Source of the DNA: Streptomyces cinnabarinus
GTDB lineage: Bacteria > Actinomycetota > Actinomycetes > Streptomycetales > Streptomycetaceae
Assembly (NCBI RefSeq): GCF_027270315.1
Contig: NZ_CP114413.1
Span: forward strand, 8,060,001 to 8,124,000
DNA length: 64,000 nt
Direction of reading: 5' to 3'
Made by a program: the position numbers and the translations under genes. The notes beneath the pieces are model-generated. The model was given only the letters and a program-made list of their open reading frames with translations. It had not been told where the DNA came from and did not search any database. Shown in pieces: positions 48,644-58,000 of this stretch; the stretch's first letter is position 1; each line of letters begins with the position of its first letter.

Positions 48644-49607
48644 CTCCCTGACGCGTGCGATCCGCTGGGACACGGTGGTCGGTGCCCTTCTGATCGTCGT
48701 GCTCCTGCTGTCCTTCGGGTTCGTCGACGGCTTCAGCAACTCGCTCAACCTGTCGTTCCTGATCGGGAACACGCTTCCGATCGCCCTGATCGCGCTGCCG
48801 ATGACCTTGTTGGTCGTCTCCGGTGAGATCGATCTTTCGGTCGCTTCGACGGCAGGTCTTTCGGGTGCCGTGATGGGCGCCCTGTGGAACCAGGGCATGA
48901 CGATCGAGACGATCATTCCGATCTGTCTGCTGCTCGGTGTGGTGTGCGGGTTGATCAATGGTCTGCTGGTGACCAAGTTGGGCCTGCCGTCGCTCGCGGT
49001 GACCATCGGAACGCTCGCCGCGTATCGGGGCATCGCGCAGATCGTGCTCGGGTCCGACGCGGTGACCGACTTTCCCACGCCGTACCTGGACTTCGCTTCC
49101 GGTCGAATCGGCGACACGTTCATCCCGTATGCGCTGCTGCCCTTCCTCGTGTTGCTTGCGATCGCTTTGATCGTTCTGCATGCCACGCCTTTCGGGCGGT
49201 CGTTGTTCGCCATCGGGGCGAGCGAGGAGGCGGCGCGGTTTGCCGGGATCCGGGTGAAGCGGCAGAAGTTGTTGCTGTTCACGGTGACGGGGTTGATGGC
49301 GTCGCTCACCGGGATCTTCTGGGCGCTGCACTACGCGTCCGCTCGGTATGACAACGCGACGGGGCTTGAACTGTCCGTCGTGGCTGCCGTGTTGCTCGGT
49401 GGGATCGACTTCGACGGTGGCAAGGGGACGCTCGGTGGTGCGATCGCCGGTGTGTTCTTGCTGGGTGCGTTGCAGAACGTGATGAGTCTTCAGGACGTTT
49501 CCGCGCAGACGCAGATTCTTGTCACTGGTGTGTTGCTTGTTCTTTCTGTGCTCGGGCCTCGGGTTGCCCGGCAAATCGCCGTTGCGCGGGCTCAATCTTC
49601 CGGCTGA
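48636..49607 (+). CDS. Rhamnose ABC importer permease 2 (CUT2)
   Basis: A 323-aa permease homologous to the one before it: LLVVSGEIDLSVASTAGLSG, GLINGLLVTKLGLPSLAVTIGT and FAIGASEEAARFAGIRV. The two presumably form a heterodimer in the membrane. It overlaps permease 1 by 8 nt. Codon use toward the 3' end is slightly less GC-biased at third positions than its neighbours (for example GTGTTGCTTGTTCTTTCTG). Confidence 0.9.
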   Translation: MPDSLTRAIRWDTVVGALLIVVLLLSFGFVDGFSNSLNLSFLIGNTLPIALIALPMTLLVVSGEIDLSVASTAGLSGAVMGALWNQGMTIETIIPICLLLGVVCGLINGLLVTKLGLPSLAVTIGTLAAYRGIAQIVLGSDAVTDFPTPYLDFASGRIGDTFIPYALLPFLVLLAIALIVLHATPFGRSLFAIGASEEAARFAGIRVKRQKLLLFTVTGLMASLTGIFWALHYASARYDNATGLELSVVAAVLLGGIDFDGGKGTLGGAIAGVFLLGALQNVMSLQDVSAQTQILVTGVLLVLSVLGPRVARQIAVARAQSSG

Positions 49608-49690
49608 CACGTCGTCCGTGGCTGGTCGCGCCCACGCGGCGGAGTCGCAAATCGACACAGCCCCGCGCCCCTGAAGGGGCGCTCCCGTCC
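49608..49690. repeat. Streptomyces-type intergenic repeat, copy B, with hairpin
   Basis: The GTGGCTGGTCGCGCCCACG block and the CCCCGCGCCCC end are familiar from many Streptomyces intergenic regions (from memory). The perfect hairpin GCGCCCCT-GA-AGGGGCGC is at 49665-49682. It lies between permease and binding-protein genes, where it could terminate part of the transcript or protect mRNA and so raise the level of the binding protein. Confidence 0.55.
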
Positions 49691-49713
49691 CCCTCGTTCA
49701 AAGGAACCCTCTG

Positions 49714-50796
49714 ATGCGTAAGTCTTCCCTCCGCCGTGCCTCCGCGGCCCTCGCCGCCGCCACCTCCCTCGCCCTCGCCCTCACCGCCTGCGGCGGTACC
49801 ACCAAGGAGGACGTCGCCAACGAGGGCGCGTCCGCCGCCACCGGCGGCAAGGCGGACCCCAATGCCGAGCTGAAGAAGGGGCTGACCGTCGGGTTCCTGC
49901 CGAAGCAGGTCAACAACCCCTACTTCACCTCCGCCGACAAGGGCGGCGAGGCCGCGCTCAAGGAGCTGGGGTCCAGCTACAAGGAGGTCGGGCCGTCCAG
50001 CGCCACCGACACCGCCGGGCAGGTGAGCTACGTCAACACGCTCACCCAGCAGCAGGTCGACGCGATGGCCGTCTCCGCCCAGGACCCGGGCGCCCTGTGC
50101 ACCGCGCTCAAGCAGGCCATGAAGAACGACATCAAGGTCGTCACCTACGACTCCGACACCAAGGCCGACTGCCGCAACGCCTTCGTCTCGCAGGCCGGCG
50201 CGGAAGACCTGGGCCGCACCGAGGTGCAGCTGCTCGCAGAACAGATCGGCTACAAGGGCGAGATAGCGATCCTGTCCGCCGCGCAGACCGCGACCAACCA
50301 GAACACCTGGATCGAGTTCATGAAGGACGAACTCAAGGACGCCAAGTACAAGGACATCAAGCTCGTCAAGGTCGCCTACGGCAATGACGACGCCCAGCAG
50401 TCCTTCCAGCAGACCCAGGGCCTGCTCCAGGAGTACCCGAACCTGAAGGGAATCATCTCCCCGACCACCGTCGGCATCAAGGCCGCCGCCCAGTACCTCT
50501 CGGGCTCCAAGTACAAGGGCAAGGTCAAGCTGACCGGCCTCGGCACCCCCAACGACATGCGCAAGTACGTCAAGAACGGCACCGTCGAGGCGTTCGAGCT
50601 GTGGGACCCGGCGAAGCTCGGCGAGCTGGCCGCCCGTACCTCCGTGGCGCTGGTGTCGGGGCAGATCACCGGCAAGGAGGGCGAGACCTTCACCGCCGGC
50701 GACATGGGCGAGTACACGATCGGCAAGGACGGCGTGATCAGCCTCGGCAAGCCGACCGTGTTCGACGCCAAGAACATCGACCAGTACAACTTCTGA
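49714..50796 (+). CDS. Rhamnose-binding lipoprotein of the ABC importer
   Basis: A 360-aa periplasmic-binding-like protein. The signal peptide ends in the lipobox LTAC (23-26), so it is lipid-anchored at Cys26. The mature part follows the ribose-binding fold: VGFLPKQVNNPYF, VDAMAVSAQDP, VVTYDSDTKADCR and GIISPTTVGIKAAAQYL. It captures sugar for the permease pair upstream. rhaM follows after 17 nt. Confidence 0.9.
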   Translation: MRKSSLRRASAALAAATSLALALTACGGTTKEDVANEGASAATGGKADPNAELKKGLTVGFLPKQVNNPYFTSADKGGEAALKELGSSYKEVGPSSATDTAGQVSYVNTLTQQQVDAMAVSAQDPGALCTALKQAMKNDIKVVTYDSDTKADCRNAFVSQAGAEDLGRTEVQLLAEQIGYKGEIAILSAAQTATNQNTWIEFMKDELKDAKYKDIKLVKVAYGNDDAQQSFQQTQGLLQEYPNLKGIISPTTVGIKAAAQYLSGSKYKGKVKLTGLGTPNDMRKYVKNGTVEAFELWDPAKLGELAARTSVALVSGQITGKEGETFTAGDMGEYTIGKDGVISLGKPTVFDAKNIDQYNF

Positions 50797-50813
50797 TCCC
50801 CAGGGGGCTGTTG

Positions 50814-51134
50814 ATGCAGCGTGTGTGCTTTCTGCTGAAGGTCCGGGCGGACCGGCTCCACGAGTACCGCGAGCGGCACGCCACCGTGTGGCCGGAGATG
50901 CTGGCGGCGCTCTCGGCCACCGGCTGGCACAACTACTCGCTCTTCCTGCGCGAGGACGGCCTGCTGGTCGGCTATTTGGAGACCGAGGACTTCGCCGCCG
51001 CCCGGGCCGGCATGGAGGCCACCGAGGTCAACGCCCGCTGGCAGGCGGAGATGGCGCCGTTCTTCGAGTCACTGGACGGCGCCCGACCCGACGATTCGAT
51101 GACACCCCTCACCGAAGTCTTCCATCTAGCCTGA
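50814..51134 (+). CDS. rhaM: L-rhamnose mutarotase
   Basis: A 106-aa ferredoxin-like-fold protein. CFLLKVRADRLHEYRERH, VWPEMLAAL and GWHNYSLFLREDGLLVGYLE contain the catalytic His and Tyr/Trp residues of RhaM, which interconverts alpha and beta anomers of L-rhamnose. A GGGGG site precedes the ATG. Its presence is the strongest evidence that the importer carries rhamnose. Confidence 0.92.
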   Translation: MQRVCFLLKVRADRLHEYRERHATVWPEMLAALSATGWHNYSLFLREDGLLVGYLETEDFAAARAGMEATEVNARWQAEMAPFFESLDGARPDDSMTPLTEVFHLA

Positions 51135-51149
51135 GCCGGAGACGCTTTC

Positions 51150-52568
51150 ATGAGAAGACGCACTGTGCTGACGACCGCACTGCTCGCCGCCGTGGCCACC
51201 CCGGGCACGGCGCGGGCCGCCGACCCAGGACCCTCCGTCACCCTGACCGGCACCACCACGCTCGACTCCCAGGCCATCTTCTTCGTCTCCTACGACGGCC
51301 TGGTCAACAACAACGCCTTCCAGAAGAACGGCCTGCTGACCTACAAGGGCTATCAGTACGCCGTCTGGTACACCGCCGACCGCAACGCCGTCGTCGGGCG
51401 CCGTGCCCTCGGCTCCAGCACCTGGGCCACCGTCAAGGTCGGCCACACCCTGCGCTACAACGACTCCCACAACGTCATCTCGATGGGAATCTCCAAGGTC
51501 GACGGCCGACTCCACCTCAACATGGACTCCCACAGCGACGGCTTCACCTACGTCAAGTCGGTGGCCGGGCTGGTGGACAACCCGGCCGGGCTGAGCTGGA
51601 CCGCGAGTCGCTTCGGCGCACCCCAGTCCACCCTCGACGGGCTCGCCCTCACCTCCCAGTTCACCTACCCGCAGTTCGTCTCCACCCCCGAGGGCAAGCT
51701 CCAGCTCAGCTACCGGGTCGCCGTCTCCGGCAACGGCCGCAACGCCCTTGCCGAGTACGACGGTTCCACCTGGACCGGCCTGGGCGAGTGGAGCAGCTCC
51801 ACCGGCACCTACAGCAGCGAGCACGGCTCCTCGACCGCCCGCAACATGTACCTGCACGGCATCGACTACGACCGGAACGGCCGGCTGCACTCCTTCTTCA
51901 CCTGGCGCGAGCAGAACGGCGCCGTGATGTGCAACGGCGGCGGCATCACCAACCACGACACCGGCTATGTCTACTCCGACGACCGCGGCCGTACCTGGCG
52001 CAACAGCGCGGGCACGGTGGTCGGCGCCACCGGCGGCTCCGACAAGGTCGCCGTCACCGACAGCGGCCTGGTGATCGACTCGCTCAACCCGGACCATTCG
52101 CTCATGAACCAGGAGAGTCAGTTCACGGACTCGACCGGTCTGCCACACGCGATCATCAGCTATGTACCCGGTCGATTCGGTCAGTGCACGACCGACTACG
52201 TCGCCAATCGCACCGCCTCCGGACGTGCCTTCCACGTCCGCAAGAACGCCTCGGGCACCTGGCAGAAGACCGAGATCCCGGTCCCGCTCAACTCCAGCCA
52301 GCGCACCAAGCTGATCCTGGACAAGTACGACAACGCGTATGCGATCTTCCCGTTCTGCCGGATCGCCGCGGCCTCCAAGGCCTCCGGGTACACGGACTGG
52401 ACGATGCTGTACGACGGCGTCAGTGCCGGACTGAACGCTTTCGGCGAGGTCGTGATCGACGAGACGCGGGTCGGACAGGACCACTTCCTGTCGATCATGT
52501 ACCAGGAGAAGTCCAGTGGCACGACGCCCTCGGCGCTGCGCAATCTGAACTTCCGCCTGCCTGTCTGA
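51150..52568 (+). CDS. Secreted BNR-4 beta-propeller protein, candidate rhamnosyl-glucuronate lyase
   Basis: A 472-aa protein with a signal peptide (RRRTVLTTALLAAVATPGTARA, cleaved after Ala23 by inspection; the pattern is about 23 residues long). The mature part is a BNR-4-type propeller: YKGYQYAVWYTADRNAVVGRR, DSHNVISMGIS, HLNMDSHSDGFTYVKS, FTYPQFV and YLHGIDYD. These sequences recall polysaccharide lyases of the propeller type, including the L-rhamnose-alpha-1,4-D-glucuronate lyases (PL42 from memory) and ulvan lyases. Position 16 nt behind rhaM suggests it frees rhamnose outside the cell. Lyase activity is inference. Confidence 0.72.
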   Translation: MRRRTVLTTALLAAVATPGTARAADPGPSVTLTGTTTLDSQAIFFVSYDGLVNNNAFQKNGLLTYKGYQYAVWYTADRNAVVGRRALGSSTWATVKVGHTLRYNDSHNVISMGISKVDGRLHLNMDSHSDGFTYVKSVAGLVDNPAGLSWTASRFGAPQSTLDGLALTSQFTYPQFVSTPEGKLQLSYRVAVSGNGRNALAEYDGSTWTGLGEWSSSTGTYSSEHGSSTARNMYLHGIDYDRNGRLHSFFTWREQNGAVMCNGGGITNHDTGYVYSDDRGRTWRNSAGTVVGATGGSDKVAVTDSGLVIDSLNPDHSLMNQESQFTDSTGLPHAIISYVPGRFGQCTTDYVANRTASGRAFHVRKNASGTWQKTEIPVPLNSSQRTKLILDKYDNAYAIFPFCRIAAASKASGYTDWTMLYDGVSAGLNAFGEVVIDETRVGQDHFLSIMYQEKSSGTTPSALRNLNFRLPV

Positions 52569-52600
52569 TCGCAGCCGTTGTGGGCGGCGTGACGGTAATG

Positions 52601-52612
52601 TGAAGGTCTTCC
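52601..52612 (+). promoter_or_regulatory. Possible extra rhamnose-regulator site
   Basis: TGAAGGTCTTCC matches 10 of 12 bases of the site at 45841-45852 and lies 45 bp before the LacI gene, so it may serve autoregulation. Confidence 0.35.
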
Positions 52613-52657
52613 CGCCGCCCCACGTCCGCACTGTCTCTCTCTGGAGGTCCCTGCCCG

Positions 52658-53683
52658 ATGGCCCAGTCGGTGGGTATCAAGGACGTCGCCCGCGCCGCCG
52701 GAGTATCGGTCGGCACGGTCTCGAACGTCATCAACCGTCCGGACAGCGTCGCCACCGAGACCCGGGCCCGGGTGCTCTCGGCGATAGACCGGCTGGGCTA
52801 TGTCCGCAGCGAGTCCGCGCGTCAGCTGCGCGCGGGCCGCAGCCGGATCATGGGGCTTCTCGTCCTCGACATGGGCAACCCCTTCTTCGTCGACGTGGCA
52901 CGCGGTGCCGAGCGGGCCGCGCGCGAGGCCGGACTCGGTGTCATGGTCTGCAACAGCGCGCAGAACGCGGCCGAGGAGGCCGACTATCTGTCGCTCTTCG
53001 CCGAGCAGCGGGTACGCGGGGTGCTGCTGACCCCGGCGGACGCCACCGGCCGCAACATCGAGACGTTCCGGCGGCACGGCATCCCCTTCGTCCTGGTCGA
53101 CCGGGTGGCCGAGGGCACCACCGAGTGCTCGGTCTCCGTCGACGACGTCGCGGGCGGCGCGCTCGCCGTGCGCCATCTCGTCGACGCCGGACACCGCTCC
53201 ATCGCGTACGTCAGCGGCCCGCCCAGCCTCAACCAGGTCCGGGACCGCCGTACCGGCGCGCTGTCCGCGCTCGCCGAGGCGGGCCTCGGCCCCGAGGTGC
53301 TGCGCGAGCTGCCCACCGAGCGGCTCGACGTGGCCGCGGGCCGGGACGCGGGCGCCCGCCTGCTCGGCCTCGCCGACCGCCCGACGGCCGTGTTCTGTGC
53401 CAACGACCTGCTCGCCCTCGGCGTGCTCCAGGCGATGTACGCGGCCGGCGTCAGCGTCCCCGACGACCTCGCCATCGTCGGCTACGACGACATCGAGTTC
53501 GCCGCCGCCGCGGCCGTACCCCTGACCTCCGTACGGCAGCCCGCCGTCACCATGGGCGCCCTCGCCGCCGAGCTGCTCCTGGAGGAGACCGAGGACGAGG
53601 ACGGCACCCGCGGCCACGAGCACCGCCGGGTGGTGCTCCAGCCGGAACTCGTCGTACGGCGCTCCAGCCTCTCGGCGCGCTGA
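52658..53683 (+). CDS. LacI-family regulator, probable rhamnose regulator
   Basis: A 341-aa repressor. The HTH is GIKDVARAAGVSVGTVSNVIN and the hinge helix SARQLRAGRSR; the sensor domain has LLVLDMGNPFFVDVARG and CANDLLALGVLQAM. A GGAGG precedes the ATG. It is the last gene of the rightward rhamnose block, so it likely responds to rhamnose or rhamnulose and binds the TGAA/TTCA repeats at 45841-46044. Confidence 0.87.
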   Translation: MAQSVGIKDVARAAGVSVGTVSNVINRPDSVATETRARVLSAIDRLGYVRSESARQLRAGRSRIMGLLVLDMGNPFFVDVARGAERAAREAGLGVMVCNSAQNAAEEADYLSLFAEQRVRGVLLTPADATGRNIETFRRHGIPFVLVDRVAEGTTECSVSVDDVAGGALAVRHLVDAGHRSIAYVSGPPSLNQVRDRRTGALSALAEAGLGPEVLRELPTERLDVAAGRDAGARLLGLADRPTAVFCANDLLALGVLQAMYAAGVSVPDDLAIVGYDDIEFAAAAAVPLTSVRQPAVTMGALAAELLLEETEDEDGTRGHEHRRVVLQPELVVRRSSLSAR

Positions 53684-53784
53684 TCGGCCGTTCAGTTCGA
53701 TTTCATGATCCCGGGGATCGGATATCGGACGGACATGTGCTGAACTGGGGCGCGCATGCCTGTCCGTCCGTCCCGGGAGCCCTG

Positions 53785-55086
53785 TTGACCGCGACCTACC
53801 GCCAGCCCGGCGTCGTCCTCACCGACCGCCGCTTCACCGTGCCCCTCGACCACGACGACCCGGCCGGGGAGACCATCGAGCTCTACGCCCGTGAGGTCGT
53901 CGCCGGTGACCGGGCGCAACAGAACCTGCCGTGGCTGGTCTACCTCCAGGGCGGCCCGGGGTTCGGGGCGAACCGGTTCGTGGGCCGGCCGGCCTGGCTC
54001 GGCCGCGCGCTGAAGGAGTACCGCGTCCTGCTGCTCGACCAGCGCGGCACCGGCCACTCCACTCCTGCCAATCGCCAGACCCTCCCGCTGCGCGGCGGCC
54101 CGGCCGAGCAGGCCGACTACCTCGCCCGCTTCCGCGCCCACTCGATCGTCCGGGACTGCGAGGCGATCCGCCCGGCCGTCACCGGCGGCGCGCCCTGGAC
54201 CGTGCTCGGCCAGAGCTTCGGCGGCTTCTGCACGGTCAATTACCTCTCCACGGCCCCGGAGGGACTGAGCGCGGCCGTCATCACCGGCGGGCTGCCTTCC
54301 CTCGACGCCCACGCGGACGACGTCTACCGCGCCGCCTACCCGCGCATCGAGCGCAAGGTCACCGCGCACTACGCCCGCTACCCGCAGGACGTCGAGCGGG
54401 CCCGCCGTATCGCCGACCACCTGCTGAGCCACGAGGTCGTGCTGCCGAACGGCTACCGGCTCACCGCCGAGGCCTTCCAGTCCCTCGGCATCGTCCTCGG
54501 CGGCGGCGAGGGCAGCCACCGGCTGCACTTCCTCCTGGAGCACGCCTTCGTCCGCACCGCCCAGGGCATGGCCCTCTCCGACGCCTTCCAGGAGGAGGTC
54601 CAGGGCCTGCTCTCGTACGCCGGACACCCGCTGTACGCCCTCGTCCACGAGGCGATCTACGGCCAGGACGGCCGCCCCACCGCCTGGTCGGCCGAGCGGA
54701 TCCGCGCCGAGTTCCCGCAGTTCGACGCGGCGAAGGCGCTCGCCGGGGACGGGCCGCTGCTCTTCACCGGCGAGACGATCCACCCGTGGATGTTCGACTG
54801 CGACCCGGCGCTGCGCCCGCTGCGCGAGACCGCCGAACTCCTCGCCGCCCGCACCGACTGGGCGCCCCTGTACGACCCGGCCCGCCTCGCCGCGAACGAG
54901 GTCCCGGCCGCGGCCGCGATCTACCACGACGACATGTATGTCGACACGGCTCACTCCCTGCGCACGGCCCGTTCCGTGCGCGGCCTGCGCACCTGGGTCA
55001 CCGACGAGTTCGAGCACGACGGCGTCCGCGCGGGCGGGCCGCGGGTACTGGACCGGCTGCTGTCGCTGGCGCGCGACGAGGTGTGA
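53785..55086 (+). CDS. Alpha/beta hydrolase, prolyl aminopeptidase-like (S33)
   Basis: A 433-aa hydrolase. LQGGPGFGANR is the oxyanion-hole motif of S33 peptidases, LLLDQRGTGHST follows, and LGQSFGGF carries the nucleophilic Ser. The catalytic His is likely in the C-terminal segment with DDMYVDTAHS. The TTG at 53785 is chosen as start because GGGAG lies six to seven bases upstream and the homologous region begins there. It would remove N-terminal proline or a related residue from peptides. No signal peptide. Confidence 0.82.
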   Translation: MTATYRQPGVVLTDRRFTVPLDHDDPAGETIELYAREVVAGDRAQQNLPWLVYLQGGPGFGANRFVGRPAWLGRALKEYRVLLLDQRGTGHSTPANRQTLPLRGGPAEQADYLARFRAHSIVRDCEAIRPAVTGGAPWTVLGQSFGGFCTVNYLSTAPEGLSAAVITGGLPSLDAHADDVYRAAYPRIERKVTAHYARYPQDVERARRIADHLLSHEVVLPNGYRLTAEAFQSLGIVLGGGEGSHRLHFLLEHAFVRTAQGMALSDAFQEEVQGLLSYAGHPLYALVHEAIYGQDGRPTAWSAERIRAEFPQFDAAKALAGDGPLLFTGETIHPWMFDCDPALRPLRETAELLAARTDWAPLYDPARLAANEVPAAAAIYHDDMYVDTAHSLRTARSVRGLRTWVTDEFEHDGVRAGGPRVLDRLLSLARDEV

Positions 55087-55092
55087 CCCCGC

Positions 55093-58000
55093 TCAGTCTC
55101 CGGCCCGGGTGCGCTCCGCGATGACGCGACGGCACGCCCGGGCGCGGAGGGCGAGCGGGTCGTCCAGGCGGGACAGTTCGTCGAGACAGCGCAGCACGTC
55201 GATGACGGCGTCGTGGTGGATGACGGTCGCGAGGAACGCCTCGGCGGCCTCGGTGACGTTGCGGTGCGGTTCGAGGACGAGGACGCGGAAGAGGGCGAAG
55301 TAGCGGACGGAGGTGCTGGCCGGTGCCGCCTCCGGTGCCGTGAGCAGTTCGGTCCACTGTTCCCGGCACTCCGCGGGCCCGGACGTCACCGTGTCCAGCA
55401 TGACGTTCTCGAAGACGACGTCGGGGGAGTCGGGGTCGGCCGCGAGGGCATGCTCCAGGTCCTCGCGGGCCTCGGCGAAGCGGCCGGCCTGTCGATAGGC
55501 GACGCCGCGCAGCTTTCGGCACCAGACGTCGTCCGGAACGAGGTTCAGGCGGGCGGTGAAGTCCTCCACGGCCTCTGCCAGGCGGCCTGTCTGCCGGTGG
55601 CACTCGCCCCGGTCCCGCAGGACCCACGCGCGGACGGAGTCGTCCGGGTGGTCGAGGGCGCTCTGGTAGTCGGCCACGGCTTGTGCGTAACGGCCGTGCA
55701 TCCTGTGCACGAAGCCACGTACCGCCACCGGCGCGGGAGACGCGGGCTGGCGTTCCATGATCGTGGCGATGACGTCGAGCGTTTCCCGTGAGCGGCCTGC
55801 CCGGTGATGGATGTCGGCGAGGGTGGCCCGGGCCCAGTCGAGCGTCACGTCGTGGTCGAGCGCGGCCGTGAGGTCGACGACGGCTTCGTCGAAGCGGCCC
55901 GCCCCTTTGTGGGCCTGACCGCGGGATCCGAGCGCCCAGGCATAGCGGGGACTGAGTTCGAGCGCCGCCGTCAGGTCGGCGACGGCCTCGTCGTGACGGC
56001 CCGCCTCGCGGTGCAGCTCTCCGCGCTCCGCGAGCGCCCAGGCACTGTCGGGGGCGAGGCGGAGGGCCGCGTTCTGGTCGGCCATGGCCTCGTCGCCGCG
56101 CCCCGCCTGGCGGAGCGCCGTCCCGCGTGCGGTGAGGGCCCACGCGAAGTCGGGGTCGTGGCCGAGGGCGGCGGTGAGGTCGGCGACGGCCTCGTCGTGT
56201 CGGCCCGCCTCGCGGTGTGTCTCTCCCCGCTGGGCAAGGCCCCAGGCGTACTCGGGCCGGATGTCGAGTGCGGCGGTGAGGTCGCTGATGGCCTCCTCGT
56301 AGCGGCCGGCCTGGCGGTGTGTCTGTCCTCTGCTGCTGAGTACGTAGACGCGATCGGGATGGCGGTCGAGTGCGGCGGTGAAATCGGCGACGGCCGGTTC
56401 GAGGTGGCCTGCCTGACGGTGGGCGCTCCCGCGCTGGGCCCGGGCCCAGGAGTACTCCGGAGCCAGTTCGAGTGCGGCGGTGAGGTCGGTGATGGCCTCC
56501 TCGTAGTGGCCCACCTGGAGGTGGGCGTCTCCGCGGTAGGCATGGGCGCGGGAGTTGTCCGGATCCAGAGCGACGGCACGGTTCAGGTCCGCCATGGCTT
56601 CCTCGCTCCGGTCCGCGTGGTAGAGGTACCAGCCGCGATAGGCATGGGCTCTGGATCTCGCCGCGGCGCCCAGTGGGCCGTAGGCCAGCAGCGCGGTGAG
56701 CGGCGCGACTTCCGGCTCGTCGCCGGAGACCGTGTCCTGGAGGCGCTCGGCCCAGGCGAGGAGCGTGCGATCACCGGTGTCGTCGGCGGCCTGTGCCAGG
56801 GCGTCGATCCACTGCCGCACCACCGCGGTTCCCTGCGCCGCGGACCGGGCGACGCATTCCAGCGCCGCCGTCAGCTGGGTGCCGGGCCGTGCGCACAAGA
56901 GGTGAAAGGTCTCGTCCATGAGATGGCGACGCCATGCGGTGTCGCCCCAGCGATCCGCCTCGGGCAGCTCCCGCTCCGCCTCCGCCCGCCACCCCGCGTG
57001 TGTCTCGGCGAGCCGGAGGTGCGCCGTGGTCCAGCTCTGCGGGGAGCGGATACGCCGTTGCCGCACGATGCTCGCCCGCACCACCGCGTGGTACTGCTTG
57101 AAGTCGCCCCGCCCGCTGACGAACGGCTGCCGGCACAGCCATTCCCACAGATCCCCCGCCTCCTCCGGTACGGCGGCGGCGAACACGTCCTCGTTCAGGC
57201 GCGGTACGAGGGCGCAGGCCAGGATCGTCTCGCGTTGCCGCGGATCCTCGACCCACTGCACGAACCGCTCGACCGCGCGGTCCACCACGTCACCGTCGGC
57301 GAGGTGCTCCGCGTTCTCCGGCCGGGCGCGCGCCAGGAGCTGCACGAGCAGCGGCAACCCCATTGACAGCTGGATGACCGCGTCCACCACTTCCGGCTCC
57401 GTCACTCCCCGCGCGGCGAGCAGCGCCCGGGTCTCCGCCTCGGTGAACACCTCCAACGGCACCTCCGCCACCTGCGCCCGCAGCAGCGCCCAGTCCCGCT
57501 CGGCGAGTTCGTCCCGCCCGGCCATCACCACCATGACGTTCTGCGGCAGCGGTCCGAACACGTCCCCCAGCAGATCGCGGAGCCACTCGTCGAGAGAGCG
57601 GCCCGTCAGTTCCCAGGTGTCGAAGAACAGCACCACCCAGGGCTGCCGCTCGCACAGCTTGCCCAGCTCCGCCACGAACGCCTGACTCAGATCGGCCGCG
57701 TCCCCCGTACGCCCTCGGCGTCCCCGCCCCCGCGCGCCCGCCCGCAACCGGTCCAGACCCTGCGCCGCGGCGTCCGGGTTCGCCATCGCCGTCACCGCGC
57801 CGGCACCCATCAGCGACGCCGCTCCGAGCGTGGCCTGGGTCAGTAGGCGGCTCGACACCGAGGCCGGGGCGTCCGCCGCGGGCGGGCCGTCCGCGACCAG
57901 CGGCCCCGTGGCCGCCTCCTGCTCCCGCCGGTACTGCTCCGCCGCCCGGTCGAAGTCCTTGAGCGGACCGGTCTGTTCGGCCAGTTGGCGGCAGAGTTCC

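Noticed and set aside
46364..49309. A 981-codon open frame opposite the rhamnose ABC genes
   Set aside because: It is antisense to three clear transporter genes and has no domain or ribosome site.
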